A stretch of 64,000 nucleotides of DNA from Streptomyces cyaneochromogenes. GTDB lineage: Bacteria > Actinomycetota > Actinomycetes > Streptomycetales > Streptomycetaceae. Positions 43,150-51,641 of this stretch are shown piece by piece; within the stretch, counting starts at the first letter, position 1; each line of letters begins with the position of its first letter. Location of the stretch: contig NZ_CP034539.1 of the NCBI RefSeq assembly GCF_003963535.1, positions 4,898,001 to 4,962,000 of the forward strand, read 5' to 3'. Under the pieces are notes generated by a model. It worked only from the letters and a program-made list of their open reading frames with translations. It was not told the DNA's origin and did no database searches. The translations under genes were made by a program, and so were the position numbers.

Positions 43150-43329
43150 ATGGCGGTGAATTCGAAGAAGGTCGCCGTCTATGTGCTCGTGGTCTTCTTG
43201 CTCTACGTGATCATCACGGACCCGGCCAAGGCCGCCGACTACGTGCAGGTAGGGTTCGAGGGCATATCGGACGCCGCCAAGGCCATCGGCGACTTCATGA
43301 CGTGGATCGCCAACGGGGGCGACAGCTAG
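43150..43329 (+). CDS. Small single-TM protein
   Basis: 59 residues, ATG with GGGGAGG upstream. A membrane helix (VAVYVLVVFLLYVIIT) is followed by an amphipathic, acidic external segment with repeated Ala/Asp (DPAKAADYVQVGFEGISDAAKAI). Conserved position between the tRNA and the Dabb gene suggests it is real; function unknown. Confidence 0.7.
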   Translation: MAVNSKKVAVYVLVVFLLYVIITDPAKAADYVQVGFEGISDAAKAIGDFMTWIANGGDS

Positions 43330-43361
43330 GGCCTGCCATAGGCCTGACCCAGGGAGTACCC

Positions 43362-43655
43362 ATGATCCGCCACCTGGTCCTCTTCAAGCTCAACGAGGGC
43401 GTCGAGCGCGACGACCCGCGGGTCGTGGAGGGTGTCGAGGCCTTCCGTTCGCTCGAGGGAAAGATCGCCGAGATCCGGCACTGGGAACTCGGCTGGAACA
43501 TCAGCGACCGCCCCATCGCCTACGACTTCGCCATCAACTCCGCCTTCGAGGACCCGGCCGCCCTGCGGACGTACGCGGAGCACCCCGAGCACCAGGCGGG
43601 CGTCACCCTGTGGCGGGAGTTCGCCACCTGGGTGATCGCGGACTACGAATACTGA
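43362..43655 (+). CDS. Dabb (stress-responsive alpha/beta barrel) protein
   Basis: 97 residues of the Dabb family: MIRHLVLFKLNEGV at the start, HWELGWNISDRPIAYDFA in the middle and AYAEHPEHQ-like TYAEHPEHQAGV near the end. Dimeric ferredoxin-like folds with unknown ligand. 32 bases downstream of the small membrane protein and followed by a strong terminator. Confidence 0.88.
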   Translation: MIRHLVLFKLNEGVERDDPRVVEGVEAFRSLEGKIAEIRHWELGWNISDRPIAYDFAINSAFEDPAALRTYAEHPEHQAGVTLWREFATWVIADYEY

Positions 43656-43670
43656 GCCGCTGCCCGCCAG

Positions 43671-43697
43671 AGCCCTCCGCCGGAACGGCGGGGGGCT
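43671..43697 (+). terminator. Terminator after the Dabb gene
   Basis: Hairpin AGCCC(T)CCGCCG/CGGCGG(G)GGGCT with a GAA loop and TTTC following. It isolates sigF from the upstream genes. Confidence 0.75.
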
Positions 43698-43752
43698 TTC
43701 GCGTGTCTTACGCACCGATCCATCCCCAACACGGGATTATGCGGTACTTGAA

Positions 43753-43771
43753 CACAATGAACTGTCTTGTG
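43753..43771. promoter_or_regulatory. CACAA-N9-TTGTG dyad before sigF
   Basis: Short inverted repeat CACAA at 43753-43757 and TTGTG at 43767-43771, about 55 bases upstream of the sigF GTG. It could be an operator or chance; no consensus for BldM, WhiI or another regulator was matched. Confidence 0.25.
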
Positions 43772-43825
43772 ATGCTATGACCGCTTTTGACCGATGAGTT
43801 GATGGATCACGAGGTGGAGTTGACC

Positions 43826-44686
43826 GTGCCGGCCAGTACTGCGCCTCAAGCCCCGAGCCCCCAGGCTCCCGGCCCCCAAGCACCCAGCCAGGAGGACACC
43901 CCCACGGCCGCGCCGCCCCGGAGTCGCGGAGCCGACACCCGGGCGCTCACCCAGGTGCTCTTCGGCGAGCTCAAGGAGTTGCAGCCGGGCACGCCGGAGC
44001 ACAACCGCGTGCGCGGGGCGCTCATCGAGGCGAACCTCCCGCTCGTGCGCTATGCGGCCGCCCGCTTTCGCTCCCGCAACGAGCCCATGGAGGACGTGAT
44101 CCAGGTCGGCACCATCGGGCTCATCAACGCCATCGACCGCTTCGACCCCGACCGGGGCGTGCAGTTCCCGACGTTCGCGATGCCGACCGTCGTCGGCGAG
44201 ATCAAGCGGTACTTCCGCGACAACGTCCGCACGGTCCACGTACCGCGCCGGCTGCACGAGCTGTGGGTCCAGGTCAACAGCGCGACCGAGGACCTGACGA
44301 CCACCTTCGGGCGCACCCCCACCACCGCCGAGATCGCCGAGCGGCTGCGCATCACCGAGGACGAGGTGCTGTCCTGCATCGAGGCCGGGCGGTCGTACCA
44401 CGCCACCTCGCTGGAGGCCGCGCAGGAGGGCGACGGGCTGCCCGGGCTGCTGGACCGGCTGGGCTACGAGGACCCGGCCCTGGACGGCGTGGAGCACCGG
44501 GACCTGGTCCGGCACCTGCTGGTGCAACTCCCCGAACGCGAGCAGAGAATCCTTCTGCTGCGCTACTACAGCAACCTCACCCAGTCGCAAATCAGTGCGG
44601 AACTCGGGGTCTCCCAGATGCACGTTTCGAGGCTACTCGCGCGTAGCTTCCAGCGGCTGCGTTCGGCGAACCGGATCGACGCGTAA
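43826..44686 (+). CDS. sigF: RNA polymerase sigma factor SigF
   Basis: 286 residues, SigB/SigF-subfamily sigma factor controlling spore maturation in Streptomyces. A Pro/Gln-rich N-terminus (PASTAPQAPSPQAPGP) precedes region 2 (LVRYAAARFRSRNEPMED, GLINAIDRFDPDRG) and region 4 (LPEREQRILLLRYYSNLTQSQISAELGVSQMHVSRLL). GTG at 43826 gives a protein of the same size and start (after GTG, PASTAPQAP) as I recall for S. coelicolor SigF. In-frame upstream starts at 43787 and 43802 exist. Immediately followed by a related sigma gene. Confidence 0.93.
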   Translation: MPASTAPQAPSPQAPGPQAPSQEDTPTAAPPRSRGADTRALTQVLFGELKELQPGTPEHNRVRGALIEANLPLVRYAAARFRSRNEPMEDVIQVGTIGLINAIDRFDPDRGVQFPTFAMPTVVGEIKRYFRDNVRTVHVPRRLHELWVQVNSATEDLTTTFGRTPTTAEIAERLRITEDEVLSCIEAGRSYHATSLEAAQEGDGLPGLLDRLGYEDPALDGVEHRDLVRHLLVQLPEREQRILLLRYYSNLTQSQISAELGVSQMHVSRLLARSFQRLRSANRIDA

Positions 44687-44802
44687 CCGCAAACAGGATC
44701 GACGGGTAACCGGTGCGAGCGAATCGCTCACCAGGGCGGATCCCGACAGTTCTGCGATGAAAAACCGTCAGACCCCGTTTATCCAGGGCGGATTCAAGTC
44801 TC

Positions 44803-44844
44803 ACATGTCGACATGTCACTACAGCGTGTTGCCGACATGTGACA
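44803..44844. promoter_or_regulatory. Palindrome and repeat array upstream of sigN
   Basis: ACATGTCGACATGT at 44803-44816 is a perfect 14-bp palindrome, and CGACATGTGAC at 44833-44843 repeats its half with the same GACATGT core 24 bases on. The array sits about 110-150 bases upstream of sigN, a good candidate operator. Confidence 0.5.
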
Positions 44845-44954
44845 TTCTTCGGGAAGCGCGTTTGCCGTGGCCTCGGCTCCGGTATTCAGGTGAAGGTTGG
44901 CGTTCCTCGATCGGAGCGTTCGCCTCGACCGTCCCGCGACCCAAAGGGGGTGGC

Positions 44955-45875
44955 ATGTCCGCAGACCAGGGCAGCTCGAAGGTGCTCACGCTCACGAAGA
45001 GCGAGTCCGCGCCCGACGCCGCGCTCGGCCCCATCGATGATGTGACGGCCCTGGCGGCCGCCGAGGCCCCGGCCCTCCCGGCAACTGATGTCCCGGCCGT
45101 GCCGGCCTCGGGGGACATCGACACCCGCACCCTGTCCCGCTCCCTGTTCCTGCGGCTCGCCGCCCTGGACGAGAACAGCCCCGAGCGTGCATACGTCCGG
45201 GACACCCTGATCGAGCTCAACCTCCCCCTCGTGCGCTACGCGGCGGCCCGCTTCCGCTCGCGCAACGAGCCGATGGAGGACATCGTCCAGGTCGGCACCA
45301 TCGGCCTGATCAAGGCGATCGACCGCTTCGACTGCGAACGGGGCGTGGAGTTCCCGACGTTCGCGATGCCGACGGTGGTCGGCGAGATCAAGCGGTTCTT
45401 CCGCGACACGTCCTGGTCGGTGCGCGTCCCGCGCCGTCTGCAGGAGCTGCGCCTGGCCCTCACCAAGGCCAGCGACGAGCTCTCGCAGAAGCTGGACCGC
45501 TCCCCGACGGTGACCGAACTCGCCGCCGTGCTGGGCGTGTCCGAGGAGGACGTCGTCGACGGCCTCGCGGTCGGCAACGCCTACACGGCCTCCTCGCTGG
45601 ACTCCCCGGCCCCGGAGGACGACGGCGGCGAGGGCTCCCTGGCCGACCGCCTCGGCTACGAGGACACCGCCCTTGAGGGCGTCGAGTACCGCGAGTCCCT
45701 CAAGCCGCTGCTGGCCAAACTCCCGCCCCGCGAGCGGCGGATCATCATGCTGCGCTTCTTCGCCAACATGACCCAGTCGCAGATCGGCGAGGAGGTCGGC
45801 ATCTCCCAGATGCACGTCTCCCGGCTGCTGACCCGGACGCTGGCGCAGCTGCGCGAGGGCCTCATCTCCGACTGA
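44955..45875 (+). CDS. sigN: RNA polymerase sigma factor SigN
   Basis: 306 residues. Same SigB/SigF architecture as the preceding gene, with region 2 (LVRYAAARFRSRNEPMED, GLIKAIDRFDCERG) and region 4 (LPPRERRIIMLRFFANMTQSQIGEEVGISQMHVSRLL), and an acidic Ala-rich N-terminus. ATG at 44955 has GGGGGTGG just upstream. Adjacent to sigF as SCO4034 is to SCO4035 in S. coelicolor (recollection), where SigN acts in aerial-hyphal development. A 268-base gap with a palindromic array separates the two. Confidence 0.88.
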   Translation: MSADQGSSKVLTLTKSESAPDAALGPIDDVTALAAAEAPALPATDVPAVPASGDIDTRTLSRSLFLRLAALDENSPERAYVRDTLIELNLPLVRYAAARFRSRNEPMEDIVQVGTIGLIKAIDRFDCERGVEFPTFAMPTVVGEIKRFFRDTSWSVRVPRRLQELRLALTKASDELSQKLDRSPTVTELAAVLGVSEEDVVDGLAVGNAYTASSLDSPAPEDDGGEGSLADRLGYEDTALEGVEYRESLKPLLAKLPPRERRIIMLRFFANMTQSQIGEEVGISQMHVSRLLTRTLAQLREGLISD

Positions 45876-45924
45876 CCCCTTCCGCCCCCTTCATATTTGA
45901 CGGAGTGTCAGCCACCATGGCCCG

Positions 45925-46665
45925 ATGCTTCGCTCACCATGGACGACATGGACACATGGCCGTCGGTGCGCCCTGATCGGCGCGTCGGCGGCCGTCGTCT
46001 GTCTGGGCGGGGTACTGGCCGCGTGCGGGGGCGGTGGGGGCGGCGAGGGGTACGTCGCGACGGGTGCGGCAGGCGGCCCGCCGAGGGTGTCCGGTCCGGC
46101 GGCCCGGCCGACGGGCGAGGTGACGCTGGTGCCGCTCGACGGGCCGGCGGGCAGTGATGACGGCGACGCCGGTGGAACCGCGGCCGCTTCGGGCAACTCC
46201 GCCGAGCGGGACGGGAGTCAGGCGCCGCCCGCCTCCGACGTGGCGGAGAGCCCGGCACAACTCCCGAGCGGCACCCCCGAACCCGCGGGCAAGGCGGCCG
46301 ATTCCGCCGCCCCGCCCAGCAGTTCACCCGCACCTCCGGCGGCCGCGACGCCGCCGACGCCCGCGAGGCTGACCGTGAGCGACCCCGTACGGGAGCCCAC
46401 GGACAAGCGCTGGTGCGAGAAGGTGACCCTCGACTTCCACAACTCCGGCGGCACCGCCGTGCGCGCGGGCACCGTCGCCTTCGGCACCCACATCATCGGC
46501 GCCCTCGGCATCGACTGGGCGACGGTGGAGTCGACGCATGAGCTCCCGGCGCCGATCGAGGCCGGCGCGCGCAAGGAGAAGACCTGGACGGTGTGCGTCG
46601 ACGCCTGGCGCGTGCCGCTGGGCATGCACGTCGAGACGCGGGACGTCACCGTCCAGTGGGAGTAG
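45925..46665 (+). CDS. Putative lipoprotein with beta-sandwich domain
   Basis: 246 residues. Signal with lipobox VLAAC, then Gly-rich (GGGGGGEG) and Ser/Pro-rich linkers to about residue 150, and a globular C-terminal domain (RWCEKVTLDFHNSGGTAV, KTWTVCVDAWRVPLGMHV) with two Cys and a beta-sandwich pattern resembling CBM-like secreted domains. Function unknown; located just after sigN. Confidence 0.75.
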   Translation: MLRSPWTTWTHGRRCALIGASAAVVCLGGVLAACGGGGGGEGYVATGAAGGPPRVSGPAARPTGEVTLVPLDGPAGSDDGDAGGTAAASGNSAERDGSQAPPASDVAESPAQLPSGTPEPAGKAADSAAPPSSSPAPPAAATPPTPARLTVSDPVREPTDKRWCEKVTLDFHNSGGTAVRAGTVAFGTHIIGALGIDWATVESTHELPAPIEAGARKEKTWTVCVDAWRVPLGMHVETRDVTVQWE

Positions 46666-46711
46666 GGGCCCGTACGGCCGCTACGCCCGATGGGAGCAGG
46701 AGCCGTAAGCC

Positions 46712-46912
46712 CTACTTGCCGAACGCCAGATAGGCCACCGCCGCCAGGACCGCCACCGCGGCGACGATGCCGAGGATCAGGCCGATGCGGGGGCCGCCGG
46801 AGGACGCGGCCTGCTGCCGACCGGCCTGCGGGCCCTCGTCGACGAACGCGCGGAACATCTGGGTGCTGCCTGCGGGGTCGTGGTTGCCCTGGGGGCCCTG
46901 GGTGTTAGCCAT
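46712..46912 (-). CDS. Small C-terminal-anchored membrane protein
   Basis: 66 residues. A polar Gln/Gly-rich N-terminus (NTQGPQGNHDPAGST) and a C-terminal membrane helix (IGLILGIVAAVAVLAAVAYLAF) ending GK: a tail-anchored layout. Convergent with the lipoprotein gene. Function unknown. Confidence 0.7.
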   Translation of the reverse strand: MANTQGPQGNHDPAGSTQMFRAFVDEGPQAGRQQAASSGGPRIGLILGIVAAVAVLAAVAYLAFGK

Positions 46913-47055
46913 GACCTGAGACCCTAGCGAATCCGCCCGTTCGGCCCAAGTGCGGACCCCGCCCCTGCACAGGGGGTCACAGGACCCACCCCACCTGCAC
47001 ATTTACGGTCGCAATACTTGCCTTTGCCAAGTTTTTGCGGCTCTCACCCTCCATT

Positions 47056-47106
47056 TGTTTGCCTGTAGCAACCAATCGCTTCTATGGTTGCCCAAAGCAA
47101 CAAACA
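47056..47106. promoter_or_regulatory. Nested dyad operator of the marR gene
   Basis: TGTTTG (47056-47061) pairs with CAAACA (47101-47106), enclosing a perfect GCAACCA (47068-47074) / TGGTTGC (47085-47091) dyad. It ends 11 bases before the MarR start, well placed for autoregulation and control of the exporter. Confidence 0.6.
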
Positions 47107-47117
47107 CGGGAGGTGTG

Positions 47118-47567
47118 ATGGCCGAGCAGGCGCAGTACGAGGAGCTGGTGCGCCAGTTCAGCGCCTTCGGCGCCGTGAAGCGGGAGATGGGACGGACGCT
47201 GCCGTCCGACTGCCCCGCGGCTTCCGCCGCCGTACTGACGTTGCTGGCCCGCCACGGAGAGATGCGCATGAGCAAGCTCGCCGAGCTGCTCGCCGTGGAC
47301 ATGTCGGTCACCAGTCGCCATGTCGCCCACGTCGCCGAGCGCGGCTGGATCAGGCGCTCCCCCGACCCGGCGGACAAGCGCAGCCGCATCCTGCGCCTCA
47401 CCCCGGCCGGTGAGGAGCGCGTCCGGGAGATGTCCCGGCGGACGACGCAACTGCTCGCCGAGCGGCTGAGCGACTGGACCGACGACGAGGTCGCCCAGCT
47501 CACCCGGCTCATGGCCCGGCTGAGAGCCAGCTTCGACGACTGCCGTACCCCCGCGATCACCCAGTAA
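47118..47567 (+). CDS. MarR-family transcriptional regulator
   Basis: 149 residues with the winged helix (RMSKLAELLAVDMSVTSRHVAHVAERGWIRRSPDPADKRSR) and flanking dimerisation helices. ATG has GGGAGG upstream. It lies 48 bases before a DHA2 drug exporter, so it most likely represses that gene and itself through the nested dyad, relieved by a ligand. Confidence 0.92.
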   Translation: MAEQAQYEELVRQFSAFGAVKREMGRTLPSDCPAASAAVLTLLARHGEMRMSKLAELLAVDMSVTSRHVAHVAERGWIRRSPDPADKRSRILRLTPAGEERVREMSRRTTQLLAERLSDWTDDEVAQLTRLMARLRASFDDCRTPAITQ

Positions 47568-47615
47568 CAGCCTCCGAGCCACTGAAGCCAGAGAGCCAGT
47601 AAGAGAAGGAAGCCC

Positions 47616-50123
47616 ATGGCAACGACCACACCAGCCGGTGTGCGGGCCCACGCCAAGCATTCAGGAGGCCCGTCCGCCCACGGCGCTCCGATGTCGCACC
47701 GGCAGATCATGGAAGCGCTGACCGGGCTGCTGCTCGGCATGTTCGTGGCGATCCTGTCGTCGACGATCGTCTCCAACGCCCTGCCCGACATCATCAAGGA
47801 CCTCGGCGGCGGCCAGAGCGCCTACACCTGGGTGGTGACCGCGTCGCTGCTGGCGATGACCGCCTCCACACCGCTGTGGGGCAAGCTCGCCGACCTCTTC
47901 TCCAAGAAGCTGCTGATACAGCTGGCCCTCGTCATCTTCGTCGCCGGGTCCGCGGCGGCCGGTCTGTCCCAGAACCCGGCCATGCTCATCACGTTCCGCG
48001 CCGTGCAGGGCATCGGCATGGGCGGGCTCTCCTCGCTGGCCCAGATCATCCTGGCCGCGATGATCTCCCCGCGGGAGCGCGGCCGCTACAACGGCTACCT
48101 CGGCGCCACGTTCGCCACCGCGATGGTCGGCGGCCCGCTGATCGGCGGTGTCATCACCGACACCGACTGGCTGGGCTGGCGCTGGTGCTTCTACGTGGGC
48201 GTGCCCTTCGCCGTGATCGCGCTGATCGTGCTGCAGCGCACCCTGCACCTCCCGGTCGTCAGGCGGAAGGTCAAGGTCGACTGGGCGGGCGCCTTCTTCA
48301 TCACCGCCGCGGTCTGCCTGCTGCTGATCTGGGTGACCTTCGCCGGTGACAAGTACGACTGGCTGTCCTGGCAGACGGGCGCGATGACCGGTGGCGCGCT
48401 GGCGCTGCTGCTGATCTTCGTCTTCGTCGAGACCAAGGCGAGTGAGCCGATCGTCCCGCTGCGGCTGTTCCGCAACCGCACGATCACGCTGGCCTCGCTG
48501 GCCTCGCTCTTCGTCGGCATCGCGATGTTCGCGGGCACGATCTTCTTCAGCCAGTACTTCCAGCTGGCCCGGGGCGAGTCGCCGACGATGTCCGGCGTCC
48601 TGACCATCCCGATGATCGTCGGCCTGTTCATCTCCTCGACCGTCTCCGGCCAGGTCATCACCCGCACCGGCCGCTGGAAGGCGTGGCTGCTGGCCGGCGG
48701 TGTGCTGGTGACGGCGGGCCTCGGGCTGCTGGGCACGATCCGCTACGACACCGAGTACTGGCACGTGGCGATCTTCATGGCCCTCCTCGGCCTCGGCGTC
48801 GGCATGATGATGCAGAACCTGGTCCTCGCCACCCAGAACCAGGTGGACCCGAGCGACCTGGGCGCCGCCAGCTCGGTGGTGAACTTCTTCCGCTCCCTCG
48901 GCGGCGCCATGGGCGTCTCGGCCCTGGGCGCGGTCCTCAGCCACCGCATCACGCACTATGCCGAGGAGGGCCTGACCAAGCTCGGCGTGCAGGGCTCGTC
49001 GGGCCACGGCGAGATCCCGGACCTCGACGCGCTGCCCGGCCCGGTGCGCACGGTCATCGAGAGCGCGTACGGCCACGGCGTGGCGGACGTCTTCCTCTAC
49101 GCCGCTCCGATCGCCTTCCTCGCCCTCCTGTTCGCCCTGTTCATCAAGGAGGTCCCGTTGAAGACGAAGGGTGCCCTGGCGCAGGCCGCCGAGTCGGAGA
49201 GCCCGGAGGCCGCCGAGGTCCCCGCGCCGGCCGCCGCGCAGGAGAGGGTCCCGAGCTGGGCCGTCACCTCCTCCGACACGCAGGCCGCTCCCGACGGCAC
49301 CCAGAAGCTCGCCGCCGTCGCCACGGTGGCACGGCCCGAGGAGTCGGCCGGTTCGTCCGGCGGTGTCCCGGTGCGCGGCTTCGTGCGGGGCGCCGAGAGC
49401 GCGCCGGTGCCGCAGGCCGCGGTCACGCTGATCTCGCTGGCCGGACGGCAGCTGGGCCGGTCGGTGGCGCAGGCCGACGGTGCGTACGCCGTGGACGCGC
49501 CGGGAGCGGGCTCGTACGTCCTGATCGCCTCCGCCGACGGCTTCCAGCCGCAGGCGTCCACGATCGTGGTGGGCGGTGACGAGCCGCTGGCGTACGACAT
49601 CCTGCTCAGCGGCACGAGCGGCCTGACCGGTGTGGTCCGGGCCGCGGGGAGCGCGCTGCCGGTCAAGGACGCCATGGTGATCGTCACCGACGTCCGCGGC
49701 GACCTGCTGGCCACCGCCGCCACCGGTGAGCAGGGCGAGTTCGGCTTCGCCGAGCTGGTGCCGGGTGCCGTGACCGTCGCGGTGAACGCCGCCGGGTTCC
49801 GGCCGCGTGCCCTGCCCGTCGAGATCGGCGGCACGGGGGTGACCCGGATCGAGGTGGACCTCGACGCCGGCGCCCAGGTCCAGGGCGTCGTACGGGCGCC
49901 GCACGGTCCGCTGGCCGACGCGCGGGTGACGCTGGTCGACGCGGCGGGCAATGTGGTCGGCACCGCCACCACCGGGGCGGACGGGGCGTACGCCTTCACC
50001 GACCTGGACGGCGGCGAGTACACGGTCATCGCGACGGGCTACCCGCCCGTGGCCACCGCCCTGACGGTCACCGGCCGCGGCGCCGACGACCACGACATCG
50101 AACTCGCCCACCCCGGCGAGTAG
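47616..50123 (+). CDS. DHA2 MFS exporter fused to three carboxypeptidase-regulatory-like domains
   Basis: 835 residues. The first ~510 are a 14-TM EmrB/QacA-type drug:H+ antiporter, with a motif-A-like GKLADLFSKK. The C-terminal ~300 residues, after a Pro/Ala linker, form three tandem beta-sandwich units, each with a turn like GAYAVDAPGAGSYVLIASADG, GEFGFAELVPGAVTVAVNAAG and GAYAFTDLDGGEYTVIATG. Such CarboxypepD_reg/Cna-B-like domains are unusual on transporters. The first gene of the YceI locus is 97 bases beyond. Confidence 0.88.
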   Translation: MATTTPAGVRAHAKHSGGPSAHGAPMSHRQIMEALTGLLLGMFVAILSSTIVSNALPDIIKDLGGGQSAYTWVVTASLLAMTASTPLWGKLADLFSKKLLIQLALVIFVAGSAAAGLSQNPAMLITFRAVQGIGMGGLSSLAQIILAAMISPRERGRYNGYLGATFATAMVGGPLIGGVITDTDWLGWRWCFYVGVPFAVIALIVLQRTLHLPVVRRKVKVDWAGAFFITAAVCLLLIWVTFAGDKYDWLSWQTGAMTGGALALLLIFVFVETKASEPIVPLRLFRNRTITLASLASLFVGIAMFAGTIFFSQYFQLARGESPTMSGVLTIPMIVGLFISSTVSGQVITRTGRWKAWLLAGGVLVTAGLGLLGTIRYDTEYWHVAIFMALLGLGVGMMMQNLVLATQNQVDPSDLGAASSVVNFFRSLGGAMGVSALGAVLSHRITHYAEEGLTKLGVQGSSGHGEIPDLDALPGPVRTVIESAYGHGVADVFLYAAPIAFLALLFALFIKEVPLKTKGALAQAAESESPEAAEVPAPAAAQERVPSWAVTSSDTQAAPDGTQKLAAVATVARPEESAGSSGGVPVRGFVRGAESAPVPQAAVTLISLAGRQLGRSVAQADGAYAVDAPGAGSYVLIASADGFQPQASTIVVGGDEPLAYDILLSGTSGLTGVVRAAGSALPVKDAMVIVTDVRGDLLATAATGEQGEFGFAELVPGAVTVAVNAAGFRPRALPVEIGGTGVTRIEVDLDAGAQVQGVVRAPHGPLADARVTLVDAAGNVVGTATTGADGAYAFTDLDGGEYTVIATGYPPVATALTVTGRGADDHDIELAHPGE

Positions 50124-50130
50124 TCGGGCC

Positions 50131-50191
50131 CCGGCCCGTGGTGAGGCGGCGCCCGCTCTGAGCGGAGGCGGTGCCGCCCGCCACGGGCCGG
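50131..50191 (+). terminator. Hairpin between exporter and YceI genes
   Basis: An 11-bp stem CCGGCCCGTGG/CCACGGGCCGG encloses a second GGCGGC/GCCGCC stem; a T-rich TTTCTTT follows. It should reduce read-through into the YceI gene, which then begins 30 bases later. Confidence 0.65.
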
Positions 50192-50220
50192 TTTCTTTGA
50201 GCTTGTGAGGAGTACGTGAG

Positions 50221-51045
50221 ATGGGACTGACCGCGAGGATCCGTACCCGGGACGGATGGGCCGTGTCGCACGCGGTCGTCACGGTGACCGACATGACCGG
50301 AACACAGGTGCTGCGCGCCGAGGCGGACGCGGAGGGAGCCGTACGGGACGCGATGCCGCTGGCGGCAGGGGCGTACACCGTCATCGTGACCGCCGTCGGA
50401 TACGCCCCCGCCGCCGCGAGCGCGATCGTGACGGCGAGCGGCCGGGCCGAGGTCGGCACGGTGACGCTGGCCCGCCGGGGCGGCACGGAACTGCCGCCGC
50501 CGGGACCGTGGACCATCGACCCGGCGCACTCGTCCGTGGCCGCCGTCGCCCAGCACCTGGGCATCTCCAGCGTGCGGGGGCGCTTCACGCAGTTCGCGGG
50601 CGCCATCGAGATCGCTCCGGACGACGTCACCAAGTCCCGCGTGGAGGCGGTGGTCCGGGCCGGCTCAATCGACACGGGCAACGACATGCGGGACGGGCAC
50701 CTGAGGTCGGCGGACTTCCTGGATGTGGAGAAGTACCCCGAGATCACCTTCCGCTCGACGGGCGTCACGGCCGCCGCCGGCTCCGACCGCTGGACGGTGC
50801 ATGGCGAACTCGGCATGCACGGTGTCGTACGGCCCGTGGACCTGGACCTGGCCTACCTCGGCACGGGGGCCGATCCGTGGGGCGGGACGCGGGCGGCGTT
50901 CCGGGCGACCGCGGAGCTGCACCGGGACGACTTCGCCATGAACTACAACCAGGTGGTGCAGGCGGGGATCGCGGCCATCGGGACGACGCTGAAGGTGGAG
51001 CTGGACGTTCAGGCGGTGCAGGGGGAGGGGCTCCCGCAGGCGTGA
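50221..51045 (+). CDS. YceI-family protein with N-terminal beta-sandwich domain
   Basis: 274 residues. Residues 1-85 form one carboxypeptidase-regulatory-like unit (GAVRDAMPLAAGAYTVIVTAVGYAP) of the same type as the exporter's tail; residues 95-268 are a YceI lipocalin-like barrel (WTIDPAHSSVAAVAQHLGISSVRGRF, GHLRSADFLDVEKYPEITF). YceI domains bind isoprenoid lipids. No signal peptide. The shared domain with the adjacent exporter suggests a joint function. Confidence 0.88.
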   Translation: MGLTARIRTRDGWAVSHAVVTVTDMTGTQVLRAEADAEGAVRDAMPLAAGAYTVIVTAVGYAPAAASAIVTASGRAEVGTVTLARRGGTELPPPGPWTIDPAHSSVAAVAQHLGISSVRGRFTQFAGAIEIAPDDVTKSRVEAVVRAGSIDTGNDMRDGHLRSADFLDVEKYPEITFRSTGVTAAAGSDRWTVHGELGMHGVVRPVDLDLAYLGTGADPWGGTRAAFRATAELHRDDFAMNYNQVVQAGIAAIGTTLKVELDVQAVQGEGLPQA

Positions 51046-51160
51046 CGCCGCCGGGCAAGGACTGCTTGTGCTGCGGGATCGTGCTGCGAGCGGGGGCCGC
51101 CGCAAGGGTAGGCACGGCAGGGTCACGCTGAGACGGACACCCAGCGCCTACGCTGAGCCC

Positions 51161-51631
51161 ATGGCACCGAACATCGCGACCAACACCCGCGTCTCGCTCG
51201 AAGAGTTGCTCGACTTCGTACGGCCCCGTCATCGCGCCATCCTGCTGACCCGGCGGGCCGACGGCAGCCCGCAGGCCTCGCCGTTGACCTGCGGGGTCGA
51301 TGATTCGGGGCGGATCGTGGTCTCCACGTATCCCGAGCGGGCCAAGACACGGAACGCGAAGCGGGATCCGCGGGTCAGCCTCCTCGTGCTGAGTGACGAC
51401 TGGAACGGGCCGTGGGTGCAGGTCGACGGTTCCGCCGAGGTGATCGACTCGCCGGAGTCCGTGGAGCCGCTGGTGGAGTACTACCGGAACATCGCCGGGG
51501 AGCATCCGGACTGGGACGAGTACCGGGCGGCGATGGTGAAGCAGGGGAAGTCGATCATTCGGGTGACGCCGGAGAAGTGGGGGCCGGTGGCTACCGGTGG
51601 GTTCCCTGCGCGGCTGGTCGAGGGGGACTGA
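51161..51631 (+). CDS. PPOX-class F420-dependent oxidoreductase
   Basis: 156 residues, split-barrel flavin/F420 family (RRADGSPQASPLTCGVDDSGR, AKTRNAKRDPRVSLLVLSDDW, WVQVDGSAEVI). Streptomycetes have many such proteins, which reduce small molecules with F420H2. ATG at 51161; the ribosome site is not strong. Substrate unknown. Confidence 0.88.
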   Translation: MAPNIATNTRVSLEELLDFVRPRHRAILLTRRADGSPQASPLTCGVDDSGRIVVSTYPERAKTRNAKRDPRVSLLVLSDDWNGPWVQVDGSAEVIDSPESVEPLVEYYRNIAGEHPDWDEYRAAMVKQGKSIIRVTPEKWGPVATGGFPARLVEGD

Positions 51632-51641
51632 CGGAAGGGCA

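Noticed and set aside
44672..44711. Direct repeat GGATCGACGCGTAACCG / GGATCGACGGGTAACCG at the end of sigF
   Set aside because: One copy lies in coding sequence and there is no clear promoter spacing; it looks like a small local duplication.
47661..50816. 1051-codon open frame on the minus strand
   Set aside because: Antisense to the MFS exporter and YceI genes; composition is that of a shadow frame.
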